A program made the translations under genes and the position numbers. Below are positions 52,101 to 63,845 of a stretch of DNA of 64,000 bases, piece by piece (positions within the stretch are counted from its first letter, which is position 1; each line of letters opens with the position of its first letter). The notes beneath the pieces are model-generated. The model saw only the letters and a program-made list of their open reading frames with translations. It was not told where the DNA came from and did no database searches. Source of the DNA: Spinacia oleracea (taxonomy: Eukaryota > Streptophyta > Magnoliopsida > Caryophyllales > Amaranthaceae); contig NC_079492.1 of NCBI RefSeq assembly GCF_020520425.1, forward strand, positions 1,426,001 to 1,490,000, in the 5' to 3' direction.

Positions 52101-55100
52101 AGGCTATCATACATATCAATGTTCATACCAACCATCTCACAGTTAGTCCAACTGGAAAGCCAACAGGAAAGCCAACAGGTCTATGAAGCTAACACATTAA
52201 GCAATGTATCCACCAGAACTTCTCACGACACCATCCAATCAAGAGGCCTAGGTCTATGAGGCTAAGCATATGTAGAACCTTAATCTCTAGCTCGTTATCA
52301 TCCCCTAAGGATGGATCAACACATAGATTTTAAAACCCACTCCCCTCGGCGCGTAAAGCAAGAACCATGCTTCATTCTTTATATAAGGATCTGAATAAGT
52401 ATTTTCTCACATACTCCAATTGTGTATCACATTCACAAGAAATGCTTCATTAGCTTATGTCTCACACAAGAATGTGTCTCAGATTACCACCAAACACATA
52501 GATCTTGGAAAACACACATATAAACTTGTGAATCAAAATGTAGATAAGTGGAGATCTTATTACCCCCACAATGAACCATCTTCCTTTAGATGTTGCGATC
52601 AATTATCTTCTTGACACATCAGATCCAAAGCAATGAACTCAACTTCATAATGGATATATATAGTGAAACAAACTCCTGGTATGCATCTTCACAAAATATT
52701 ACAATACCACCTAGTGAAAAATAAATTCACTAGTAGTGTTGTGAGTGTACCAGCAAACACTGCAAAGCAACATCAAGTCGAGAGAAATTATCACTATGAT
52801 AGGCTTAAAAACAAATTAGCATATCATTTTGAGAGTACTTTCTCAATAACTATCAACAATAATAGACTAGAACCACATTAAGTCTATACTGACTACTTAA
52901 CATGATAGTTAAGCTTATCAAATATTTTTCTCTACATAATGAGAATGAGATTGTGTACCTTTACTCTTTATATATCGGTCTTAACACCAACATCACAACT
53001 GAATATCTCATCTCGAACCTCCATCTTGGCTCAAGGAAAACTTAGTTTCACACCTAACTTACTAGTTAGTCTCAAACGCTAATTCACCCCCACATGCATA
53101 ATTATTCACCAAAAATAATATCATGCACAAAAATAATCACATAATAAACATATTATGTAAGTTAGAATTTGCCAAATAAAAAGTAGAGAACAAACTTCCC
53201 TGAGTTCTATGAAGCATGTTGGATCCACTAGTTAGACACGCACTTCAAAACTCCTCTTTGATGAGCGTTGCGTTCCACATTTTTAATCAAAACTTGATTT
53301 AATGATATAATGCATATATCTTTAGTTATAAAGAGCTCCTGCAAAGCTTGCCCAAAGTTAGCATTAACATCGTGATATCTTATACCTTACTTTCTGGCAC
53401 CATGTCATCCGCAACCGAACAAGGCAGCCTTGAATAAATTGTTTGCAACCCAACAACTCAATTATGATAGAGCATGAACAGTCCAGATCACAAGTACCCT
53501 GTGGCATCGTACAGAGCCACGGCATTGTTGTGGAGTCCACTGATTACTCCCATACGCTTTAAGCCACAGTGCGTCCACAACAACGTTTTTCAGTAAAACC
53601 ACACCAACTTGATGAGAGCCATTCAATATCAAAATACTCCTAAGGAGGAGTTTGAATCTGCAAAGTCCAAATCATAATTGGAAAGAAAAAAAATAAATTC
53701 CCTGCACATATTAGCACAGCTACTCTACTGTCTGCTGTTGTATCGATCACTAACTGCTACCAGCAATGATTCTCGTCAAAAAAATTAAGTCAATCCCCCT
53801 TAATGCATGCACTTGATTTTATCGTAGTACCCCCAAGGCTCCAACAACAGACGTTATTATCACAATGGAGTAAAAAGGCTAGGCCATCCAAACTCTTTAC
53901 CTCTGTCCCAATTCTTATCCTTTAAAATAGCGTATCAATTTCCATACTTTTGCTCCAATGAATACGACTTGGATATTGGTTAGGAGTAAAGATCGATAGA
54001 CATATAGTAACTACGGCCACAATATTCAAGCATAGAGATTCCACCAAAACCCGCCGCTAGCGGCAAGTCCGAATTTGGGGAACTGACATAAAATTAAATA
54101 TTTTTACCGCAATTGAAATCACATATGAGACAAAATCGATCGTCAAACATATATGGTAACAAAAAAAATTCGCTTCTAAATTGTAGGTAAAAATGCTGTT
54201 GATACCGAAAATAACTATAGACAAGGAGAGGATATTACTTGATTGTAGATCTCATAAGAATAGCGTTGCATCGTGGTATGGAGGCCACTGCCTTAGAAGC
54301 GAATTTCGCCACCCTACCGGTGCAGGCTTATAGTGACGAACGCCCCCCAAGGTTAACACAACACCTCTGAATTCTACACCCCGAACTTAAATGTTGGAAT
54401 TGCTCAAGAACTGCTCAGATCTCGAATGGAGATATTAGGGTTTTGTTTAGGGTTATCTGTCTCTCCATACATCTGAATATTATATTATGTCAGGAAAATA
54501 ATAATAGGGAGTATATGTCTCACAAGAAAAGGAAACAAAACAAGATGGGTTCAAGTCCTACCGGACCACTGGGCCAGTTAACCCAACCGGGCCCAAACTT
54601 AAAAAACCTCCGAATGCATTATATTTCCAACAGAGGAGATTAGTCCCTGGAATATACAAAAAAATTTATTGGCTGTTAGATTGTGGTGCAACTTTGCACT
54701 TGTCTTGTTACGATGACAAATTTTATTTTGCTTCACTAGCTTTTATGCTATTGGTAACAAAGACATGAAGAGGTACATAACCTCTGTATATTGGCCTTAT
54801 CACCTTTATAGGGAACACAACACCCCGTCTTTGCGAGCACTAGATTCCTATTTAAAGGAGAAGCTTATCACATGGCTAAGTCCAGCTGCATTGGAGCTTC
54901 ACCGCATAACTTGGAATGATCCTGCTTCTTTATTGGAGAAGATTGTAGCTTATGAGGTTTTATTATCTTCCTTGGATCTTTTAGTTGGTATTTTTAGTGC
55001 TGGTTGTTTGACTAATAACAATCTGGTTATTTTGGTGTAAAGGCTGTTCATCCTATCAGCAGTCTACTCGATCTTAAGAGGAGACTGGGAGTAGGCCGTC

Positions 55101-58100
55101 GATGTTTTGGGTATTTGCATCCTGCAATTCCTGGTTGGCCCCTCTCCTTATGTTAACCTCCTCCCTTCCCCCCAATTGTCCTTATACTTATGACCGCCGA
55201 GAAACTGCTTGATTATAACTTTCTTGAATTCATGAGTTGACTATATGGCTGGTCCGGTGTAGTTCTGCTGGTTTCCTAATAGTGTATTCTGTATATTGTG
55301 AGAGCATATGCAGTTGTTCTACCGCTTGATATGTATGCAGTTTTTCTTTTCTTTCTTTTTTTCAGACTGACGTTTTTTTTTTCTTGCTCCTCCTGAATAC
55401 TTCTTTTATTTTTTGCTGTGTTGTTGTACACTTCGCCTGTTTCTATGCCCTCTTTTGTGTGTGGTTGTCGTGTGTGTGTTTGGGGAGGGGTGTTAGGATG
55501 ATTTGTTTTTGCTGTATGCTCACTTTCAAGCGTCAATATTTTGACTTGTACAATCTCGATCCAAACCCAGAGGCTAGGTTGGCATCTCAAGTTACCTATT
55601 TGAGAGAGACGTGTTTAATGTTTGTGACTAATTGTGCTTCCACAATTCTTCTATGTAATAAGTTTAGCTGTCAATTGAAATGGTGTACGTGGTTGTGACT
55701 GTATGTTTTCAGCATCGCTGGCGATAGTTTCTATTTGTTGCTCAACCATTGCTATTATGGACAATAGGAAATTTATCCTGTAATGATGTTAATTTTTGGA
55801 GATGATTTTTTATGCATGGAAATATTGAAGTTTGATTATTGAATTTAATTTTCTGATTTTTAGTTTTTGAAACATAATAATGGTAGTAGTTTAATTCAAG
55901 CTAATTCTGGAAAGAATGTTCATATTTCAGGTGAACCTCTTATCTTCATCGAGGTAGCACTATTAAAAGATGTTGCTCAGACTATACAGGTTCCATTTTT
56001 ATTTTGTTGTTTATGCAAATTTCAACATCTTTAATCAGTTTCTTCCTTTTTCCGTGGCTATTTTATTGATGCTTGTTAAATATTTCAGGAAGTTCTTTGG
56101 GATGATCCTCCAATACTTGAATGTGATGCAACTTGCGCACTATTTTACTCAATCTCATCTAGTCAGGTAAATAGCTTTACCTGCCGCACATTTAATGGGC
56201 TTTTGTTTTGAAGAAAATAAATGACATGCTCCTTCTACACCTTGCTTTCTTCTGCTCTTCTTTGTGAGGTTGAGTTTACGTAACCTACTTTCAACATTGT
56301 CTCTTAATACTTTAGTTTCCATTATCTCCTTATGCCCTCTAGGGATGGCATGTGTAAAACCCATCCTGTTTCTTATCTTCAAATAATTTGTATGTTTATT
56401 TATACCTATCAAGTCTTGTTCTTCATGCCTTAATGAGTTAAGATTCTTCTCAAATTTGGCAGCCAGGCTTGACAGGGATTAACCTGGGAAAGTTCCTTAT
56501 TAAACGTGTGATTGAACTGGTTAAACAAGATATGCCACAGATATGTGTAAGTATTTCTGAATTCTGTACCCTTTGTATTTCATCATACTGATGGGATATT
56601 TCTGTTTTTCTCCTTGGTTAAAATTTTCATCCAAGCACTGGTTTTGCAACTCTATGTAATGGTGGAGCTTATGCATTGACGCACATACTGCATCCAGGCT
56701 TATCTCTGTTCTGTCTGATGGAGAAATGATGTTATAAGAACAATTCAAATTAGGATGACCTGCCTTTTGAGATTCTGTATGTAGCCTTTAATAATTGATG
56801 AGGTCCTTTGGTTAGTGGTGCTAAGCTTAGTGAGCCCTGCAATGATAGTGTATAAAAAAAATTTAAATCATGTGGATCTGATTTTGACAGTTTTTTGTTT
56901 TTTCTGCTTTATTGTGAAGACATTTGCAACACTGAGTCCGATCCCTGGGTTCATGAGATGGCTGATATCAAAGTTGGCATTACAATCTAAGCTTGCAGAA
57001 GCAGACACTTTAGAAAGGTCATGTTCTTCCAAGGAAACTGCTGGTTCTGCGTTCAGAGAAGATGTTCTAACAACAGAGGAAGAAAGTCAAGTCCTGGATA
57101 AACTGGGGTGAGTTTGTATTCAATAATGTGCAATGTGAAAACCGAAAACGGGAAACTAGATGTTCCTTTCGCAGCTTTTTAATATGCAATTATGCATGTG
57201 TGGGTCCTGCTTCGAATGAGGTATTCATGCTAGAAGATAACACCAATATTTTTTATTGAAATATGAGGATCTGAGTTTCATTGAATGAGGCAACTTCTCC
57301 ACTAACGTGTTTGATGTTGTGGATGCATGGCATGTTATATCATAAGAGATATCATTTGTGAACTTTATTCTTGTTTCAACTCTAGGTCATCACATTCCGT
57401 ATTCTAAATTTGAATTTCATTTAGTGTTAAGGACATGTAGGAAAAGTCGTGGGTTTTTCTTCCCCTTTGATCCGGGACGTTTAAGGTGGGAGAGTAAGGG
57501 TTAAATAATCAAAATGGTTCTTAATACCTGTTCGCTTCCTTTCCATGAAGTAGAAGATGGTCGTCCCCCATTGTCGTCCCGTTATCGCTTTTGGGTCAAT
57601 TGGAAACAATATCTCTGCAATTGCAGGGGTAAGGTTGCGTACGTCCGACCCCCCCTTACCTCGCTTCTTGCAGGAGCCTCTTTGAGGCATTGGGGTAATG
57701 ATATGATGATGATGACTAAAGAAGGAGTTCAGATTTCAGAAAAAAAATCCTGCTTTCCTCTCCTTCTCTAATCCTGTCTTACTGTACTATTCTGACAATG
57801 GAAGCAGAATATGTTGCCTTGCTACTCTTTAATCACTCTTCAATATTTTGAATAAGCAATGTATGTTATGTTTTAGGCTATGCTAACCAATCCTGGAAAA
57901 AATTTGCCTTGAAAATGCCTGACGTTGATGAGATTGTTGCCATTGCTTTTCTTTGTTGTGATTTTTTCAGCCATATTTGGTTTTGTTTCACTACTATACC
58001 GAAAAACTCGTTAGAATCTTAGACTGGTATTCTGACTTTGTGAGTTGCAGGGTAAGTACATCCAGGAAAAATGGCATCGAAGTGATACTGGAGTTACTGA

Positions 58101-59187
58101 AATCTCCAAACCATGAATGGAGCAAATCTGATGAGGTTTTATCAGTGCTGAAACCTATTCTGCTGCGACTTTGTGCCAGGTACTTAGATGCGAATGTAGG
58201 ATTCTGGAATCTTCAGAGCATTTGACGTAATGAGAAATATTATTGTAGTGATAAAACATGAACTTACCTGATCTGGTAACTCTGCAATTCTGCATGAATG
58301 ATATTATAGCAAATCTGTGTTATGTCATTTCATGAGGTGATCATAGATGTAGGCAATCAACGTAAGTTGTTCATTTTTGTTTATTTTTTAATGAATCTCT
58401 GTTTCATTTTACAGGTATCTTCTTCAAGAAAAAAAGAGAGGGAAAGCTCTAGATGCTGTTGCAAACTTCCATTTGCAGAATGGGGCGGTATGTTCTAGAC
58501 GCTTGAACTTAATTTTCCAGTAGCTGGTTAATTTTGATAATGAAAGTAGGAATCCTTTCATATTTTCAATATAAAAAACAATTGTTGCATTATCACTTGG
58601 AGAATGAACTAGTGCCTTTTTTCTACTTCATTTTTAATTTTCATCATTTAAAACTAATTTTTCCTTCCTTTCCAGGTTTTAGAGTTTGAACTTTGAAGTT
58701 CAATGTGCTTTTATTTTATTTATGTTGAATTTATATTCTGTGCATTGATATTTTACCATGCTACTATGAAACAGATGGTTGAGAGCTTAAACTGGATGGC
58801 TGACCGATCGGAGAAAGGACTCTCACAAAGCAGTGGCATCATGGTAAATTATATCTACAGGTACAATTATATCATGTTTTTTCTGTGCACATTCATTATG
58901 AAAATTATGAAACCTTTAATGAAGAGAATTTTGTTGTGGTCTATTGAAACGTTTTTGCAATTAAACTATATTTAAAGTATGCCCTAACCAAATGGAGCCT
59001 TAACTATGTACACTTATCACTTATGGTCCTGCCATCCTAACCTCTGTACGCGCCTGAAAATTTGCAATGGTTCTGCAGATTGGACAACATTGAAGGAAAT
59101 GCCCAGTCGTATTTCAGTTCGGGCCGCGTTAGTGCTGCATCGAATCTTTGGAGACTTGTAGAACAGATTCAGCTCGCGCCGCGTTAG
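49107..59187 (+). CDS. MCD: Malonyl-CoA decarboxylase, complete
   Basis: Fifteen exons: 49107-49202, 49390-49499, 50011-50101, 50216-50342, 50434-50614, 54812-54956, 55043-55133, 55931-55989, 56089-56166, 56463-56546, 56920-57107, 58051-58179, 58415-58487, 58775-58860 and 59079-59187. All phases agree and total 548 residues, near the usual plant length. Landmarks in order: GYYGLSSEDRCKLLMVLGKDYDL, NTHPGGLKFLSVLRAD, LDSYLKEKLITWLSPAALEL, RRLGVGRRCFGYLHPAIPGEPLIFIEVAL, FATLSPIPGF, RLCARYLLQEKKRGKALD, ESLNWMADRSEKGLSQSSG. The enzyme splits malonyl-CoA into acetyl-CoA and CO2, in plants probably in mitochondria or peroxisomes; I see no SKL-type peroxisomal end. Exon 12 may instead start at 58066, also in frame. 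Intron 5 (4.2 kb) contains an LTR element. The end was altered by a local tandem repeat. Confidence 0.93.
51000..51448 (-). repeat. 3' LTR of the intronic retroelement
   Basis: 449 bp and nearly identical to 54182-54632. Differences include CTATTG for CTGTTG near the end and two missing C in a C-run. Confidence 0.87.
51865..52270. repeat. Degenerate 60-70 bp tandem repeats inside the intronic retroelement
   Basis: About six units share CATCTCATGACATCACTAAC, a variable part and CCTCGGTCTATGAGGCTA. They lie near the 3' end of the element, as internal repeats often do in non-coding LTR elements. Confidence 0.65.
54182..54632 (-). repeat. 5' LTR of the intronic retroelement
   Basis: 451 bp, pairing with 51000-51448. 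It is followed on the plus side by the GAGGA duplication and then by the rest of host intron 5. Confidence 0.87.
57510..57715 (+). mobile_element. SINE-like insertion in intron 11 of malonyl-CoA decarboxylase
   Basis: The stretch contains TGGGTCAATTGGAAACAAT, CTCTGCAATTGCAGGGGTAA, GGTTGCGTACGTCCGACC and CTCTTTGAGGCATTGGGGTA, ending in GATATGATGATGATGA. This wording is typical of the 3' body and short-repeat tail of widespread plant SINE-like repeats. The duplicate copy of this intron at about 62360-62390 lacks it. I cannot define the 5' end or a clean duplication. Confidence 0.6.
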
Positions 59188-59313
59188 TGCTGCCGAATCT
59201 TTGGAGACTTGTAGAACAGATTCAGCTCGGGCCGCGTTAGTGCTGCATCGAATCTTTGGAGACTTGTAGAATAGATTCAGCTCGGGCCGCGTTAGTGCTG
59301 CACCGAATCTTTG
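59113..59313 (+). repeat. 53-55 bp tandem repeat over the end of the malonyl-CoA decarboxylase gene
   Basis: About 3.7 units of the last coding segment follow each other (starts near 59113, 59168, 59221 and 59276; unit TTCAGTTCGGGCCGCGTTAG...GTAGAACAGA). The third unit and the pseudogene copy have GAATAG, where the first two have GAACAG, so the old stop is lost in the first unit and the frame now ends in the second. Confidence 0.85.
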
Positions 59314-59645
59314 GAAATGCCCAGTTGTATTTTTAAAGTATACTTACTTAATCGGATGAGTGGATGTGGTCAAAACATTCTCTAGAATACATATTCCTTA
59401 TTTTATTAAGAAATTTTAATTCTGAGTAATTAAGTGAAATACTATGCTTAAGGTTATAATAGTATGTATTTCAAAAAAATTAATATAATAATCCTATTAA
59501 AATAATACTGTGTACTCCCGTAATTTTTTTTTTTTTAAAATAATACCGTGTACTTTTAGAGTTTTATGATAGACGAAAACGAATATCAAGGTAAGACCGA
59601 AGGTTGAAATGGAGGGATAAAAAATGACAGACTTTTAGAATTATA
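59314..59645. other. 3' flank of malonyl-CoA decarboxylase
   Basis: AT-rich sequence with no gene. It begins AAATGCCCAGTTGTATT, a copy of sequence just before the tandem array, so the array-making event extended slightly past it. Confidence 0.45.
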
Positions 59646-59910
59646 CTTCCTCCATTTTTTTTATTATTGCACCGTTTTCCTTTTTCGGAAGTTGCATATT
59701 AATTGCATCATTTCCTATTTTTAGTAAGTTTACCTACTTGAAATGACATTTCTATCCTTATATGGGTGGTGGGGACCAAACTCCACTTGTTCTTTACATA
59801 AAAACTTGTACTTAATCACATGGGTATTTTTGTCAATCTCTCACCTTTTACCTCATTTCTTAATTCTTGTGCCCAATGTAGATGGTGCAATAATAAAAAA
59901 ATGGAGGAAG
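59646..59910. mobile_element. Stowaway MITE
   Basis: 265 bp. Ends CTTCCTCCATTTTTTTTATT and its inverted copy AATAAAAAAATGGAGGAAG, extended by ATTGCACC/GGTGCAAT. TA flanks both sides (59644-59645 and 59911-59912). There is no coding capacity. Confidence 0.88.
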
Positions 59911-60290
59911 TATCATTTTTTAACGCAAAAGTTGGGATATTATAGATAATTAACCGTAGACCCAGATAAGAGTGTTTTACAAAACGGCTTACAAACGCAA
60001 AATTAAGAGCTTTATTCTGATTAAAACAATTTGCATTTTATTGAAGACAAAACAGTTACTCTATTTTTTAATTTTGTATTAAAGTTTCCTTTTTTAATTC
60101 TTTTCTCCTTTTCCCCTTAATATTGGAAGAAAAACAAAAATCGGGGTCCCAATCTGCCCCTTGACAGTCTTTCTTTTTAAACCTTTCCTCGTATAAAAAT
60201 TCCGGTACTTTACCTAAAATCAAAAACTTAAACCCTAAAAGTCCCTAATCCTAAAAATCCGGCGACGAATTCGGCAACGAAGTTTTTTCA

Positions 60291-60834
60291 ATGGCGGAAA
60301 ATAGGTTGCTACAAGATTTCATGGCCGCTAGAGATGTGGTTGAGCAAGAATCTGCTCTCTTGATAACTGCGCGACAAAACTGCGCGACAAAATCTGGAGA
60401 ACGCTAGAACCGAATTCAACATTCAATTGAATGGAATGATCGAAAATGGGTTGGGCGGAGCTTTAAGCTTTGCGACGATTCGGCGGTGCTGCCACGGTAT
60501 GACATTATGGAGGGCTGCAATGAATGAGGCCAAGGATGCAATTATACTCTTACAATCCCAGGAACAAGAAAATCGTATGCAAAAGGTCGAAGCGCGGTTC
60601 TTTATCCAAATGTTAAAGGCAAAATCATTGTTGGTTGATTCCATTGCCGGTGCGAACGTCATTCTAAGGCTGATGCAGGAATACGGGTGGAGAGGTACTG
60701 CGATAATACCTCCAAATGTCCAGAATCAGGATCAGATAACGATTTTGCTAGAAGGAGCCCACCAAGATGAAACCAACCACCAAGATGGAGCCCAACGGTC
60801 CAGGAGACTGCGTAGTAGAATAGTACACTACTGA
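60291..60834 (+). pseudogene. Small unknown gene with a frame broken by a 13-bp tandem duplication
   Basis: From ATG at 60291 the frame reads MAENRLLQDFMAARDVVEQE and on, then stops at about 60404. At 60367-60379 and 60380-60392 the 13-mer ACTGCGCGACAAA is present twice in a row. Beyond it another frame is open to the stop at 60834 (MIENGLGGALSFATIRRCCHG ... LRSRIVHY), about 130 residues. Counting one 13-mer only, the two frames are continuous, which suggests an ancestral protein of about 176 residues, helical and without recognised domains. A leader with ACCCTAAAA words precedes it and an AATAAA signal is at about 60935. I do not recognise the family. A sequencing or assembly error at the repeat is possible. 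Confidence 0.6.
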
Positions 60835-62149
60835 AGCCTTGATATTTTTCAGTTTTGAGAATCAAACACTCTCAGATTTTAGCTGTTGATATTTTTCAGT
60901 TTTGTAGAATCAAGATTTTAGCTGTTCTGCTGTGAATAAAACAGTCTATTCAGATTCTTTTCTTTTATATTTTCTTGCTTGTTCATCAATTTGCAGATGC
61001 TTTTCATTTTGTTCAAGTTCCTCTTCAGTATTGGTATAATTCTCTCACTTTGTTCTTTAGTTCATACTTTAATTACGAGTGATTATTTTTTGGCTTATTT
61101 TTCATATGTACGAGTGATTATTTTTCATACTTTAATTGTTTGTTCATTTCCTCCCATTCATACTAAATGAGTGCAATTCATCTTATAAATATCTACTATA
61201 TTTAAGAGTGTTAGACTACAATTTTGGTTTGTTGTAATCAACCAAATTTAAAGTTTTATGGAGTACAAATCATGCATGAAGCATGTGAGATATGTGTCAG
61301 TTCTTGTAGTATGAAATAAGTTTCCTATGTTTCTACTTCCTGATGATTATATATCACAATTCACAATATGTTGATCATGAGAACACCTGTTTATATCCAA
61401 GGCCTTTAGTATTAAGTAGTCAGCAACTTATTCATGAGATGAGGCATTGCTTCACCCGTATTCCCAATCCCTGAATACATTCTTTTATACATTTTTTTCG
61501 TCTTCTTTGCTGTACATTGATGCTATCAGTATCTTTTATTCAAGATTGTCTCCTGCTGTTTTCTAACTGATGTAGAAAAGGTGTTAAATTTGCTGTTGAG
61601 AATCTGATGCGTACACATGTTTCTGAAGCTGGTGAACTCCATGCTTCTTCAATTCTTCTGTGGATGAGATTTGCGAGGATAAATCGGTTAGTTAAACATG
61701 TCTACTTTATATGATATTCCTCTATAGTGTTCATTGTTATGGAGTTCTTTGGTCTAATAGTCCTCTTATATTGATGAAGCTTATTTGTTTCCTTCGTCAC
61801 TATTGCAGAATCATTAAAAGAGGACCTCGATACTCTCACTAAAGTGCAAACATCACAGAGAAGTGAGATGAACTTGATAGGGTTGACCTCTCCCTCCTTC
61901 CCTCCCTCTTTACAATGCATTGTTGTGTGTGGATTGGAAGTTCTTCTTTTTCCTTTTATCCGTTAAACAAGAGAATCTAGAATTGATATGCAATGTTATT
62001 TTCATTTAACTAACCATTCCCTTTGTTCTTTCAACTTTGATGCTTTAAGACATGCATGCCTGTATTCCAGAGGCTGATCTTTCATGGTATTAACTGGAAA
62101 TTCATCAGTTTCTCATTGATATAGGAACTAGTTATTGTTCAATTATAAG
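60835..62149. other. Stretch without an intact gene
   Basis: AT-rich. Two short exon-like stretches are seen: 61578-61677 (open frame reading GVKFAVENLMRTHVSEAGEL) and 61808-61885 (ESLKEDLDTLTKVQTSQRSE after a CAG). Both may be pieces of a decayed gene, perhaps once part of the same locus as the unknown gene upstream. I could not name a family. Confidence 0.35.
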
Positions 62150-63845
62150 AATGAGGCAACTTCTCCACTAACGTGTTTGATGTTGTGGATGCATGGCATG
62201 TTGTATCATAAGAGATATCATTTGTGAACTTTATTCTTGTTTCAACTCTAGGTCATTACACTTCCGTTTCTAAATTTGAATTTCATTTAGTGTTCAGGAC
62301 ATGTAGGAAAAGTCCAGTGTTTTTCTTCCCCTTTGATCCGGAAGTTTAGGTTGGTAGAGGAACGGTTAAATAATTTGTCTTCATACTAAAGCAGGAGTTC
62401 AGATTTCAGAAAAATTCCTGCTTCCCTCCTTCTCTAATCCTCTCTTACTGTACTATCCTGACAATGGAAGCAGAATGTGTTGCCTTGCTACTCTTTTAAC
62501 CGCTCTTCTGTATTTTGAATAAGCAATTTATGTTATGTTTTACGCTCTGCTAATCAATCCTGGAACACTTTGCCTTGGAAATGCCTGAAATTGACGAGAT
62601 TGTTGCCATTGGTTTTCTTTGTTGTGTTTTTTTCACCCATATTTGGTTTGTTTCACAAGTATACCGACTGATTAGAATCTTAGACTGGCATTCTGACTTT
62701 GTGACTTGCAGGGTATGTACATCCAGGAAAAATGGCATCAAAGTGATACTGGAATTACTGAAATCTCCAAACCATGAATGGAGCAAATCTGATGAGGTTT
62801 TATCAGTACTGAAACCTATTCTGGTGCGACTTTGTGCCAGGTACTAGATGCGAATCTAGGATTCTGGAATCTTCAGAGCATTTGACGTAATGAGAAATAT
62901 TATTGTAGTGCTAAAACATGAACTTACATGATCTGATAACTCTGCATGCATGATATTATAGCAAATTTGTGTTATGCCATTTCATGAGGTGATCATAGAT
63001 GTAGGCAATCAACTTAAGTTGTTCCTTTTCGTTTATTTTTTAATGAATTTTTGTTTCATTTTACAGGTATCTTCTTCAAGAAAAAAAGAGAGGGAAAGCT
63101 CTAGATGCTGTTGCAAACTTTCATTTACAGAATGGGGTGGTATGTTCTAGAGGGTTGAACTTAAATTTCCAGTAGCTGGTTATTTTGATACTGAAAGTTG
63201 GAATGATTCCACATTTTCAATATAAAAAACAATTGGTACATTATCTCTTGGAGAATGAACTAGTTAGTGCCTTTTGACTTCATCTTAAATTTTCGTCATT
63301 TACAACCTTTTTTTTCCCTTCCTTTCCAGGTTTTAGAGTTTGAACTTTGAAGCTCAAGGCGCTTTATTTATGTTGAAATAATATGTGTGCATTGACATTT
63401 TACCATGCTACTATGAAACAGATGGTTGAGAGCTTAAACTGGATGGCTGACCGGTCAGAGAAAGGACTCTCACAAAGCAGTAGTATCATGGTAAATTATA
63501 TCTACAGGTACATTTACTTGTCCAAACTTGCATGTTTTTTCTGTGCACATTCATTAGAATCATAGTAAGGATTATCTTACTATGATTCTAATTATGAAAC
63601 CTTTAATGAAGAGAATTTGGTGTGCTCTATTGAAACGTTTTTGCAATTAAATTATATTTAATGTATGCCTCAACAAAATGGAGCCTTAATTCTGTACACT
63701 TATGGTCTTGCCATCCTCGCCTCTGTACGATCTTGAAATTTTGCAATGGTTCTGCAGATTGGACAAATTGAAGAAAATGCACAGTCGTATTTCAGCTCGG
63801 GCCACGTTAGTGCTGCATCGAATCTTTGGAGACTTGTAGAATAGA
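62150..63845 (+). pseudogene. Partial duplicate of malonyl-CoA decarboxylase (intron 11 to last exon)
   Basis: Sequence from about 57283 onward recurs here: intron 11, exon 12 (62712-62840), exon 13 (63068-63140), exon 14 (63421-63506) and exon 15 (63759-63840). Exons 1-11 are absent, so there is no start. Exon 15 lacks one base (GACAAATTG for GACAACATTG), which shifts the frame. Other splice sites and frames remain. It keeps GAATAG at the end, apparently the older stop, and has no tandem array and no SINE. It is a tandem segmental duplicate, since introns are kept. Confidence 0.88.

Larger units (their letters stand above)
51000..54632 (-). mobile_element. Non-coding LTR retroelement (LARD-like) in intron 5 of malonyl-CoA decarboxylase
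   Basis: LTRs at 51000-51448 (449 bp) and 54182-54632 (451 bp), TG...CA when read on the minus strand (TGTTGGAAATATAATGC at the start). GAGGA flanks both sides (50995-50999 and 54633-54637). On the minus strand the purine tract AGTGGGGGAT adjoins the 3' LTR (51449-51458), which sets the orientation. The LTRs differ by about five substitutions and one 2-bp indel, so this insertion is older than the Gypsy/Copia nest. The 2.7-kb interior has no gag or pol frame. I could not recognise the primer-binding site. Confidence 0.87.

Noticed and set aside
55384-55698. 104-codon plus-strand frame
   Set aside because: It lies in intron 7 of malonyl-CoA decarboxylase, is rich in Cys/Phe from T-rich DNA, and resembles nothing.
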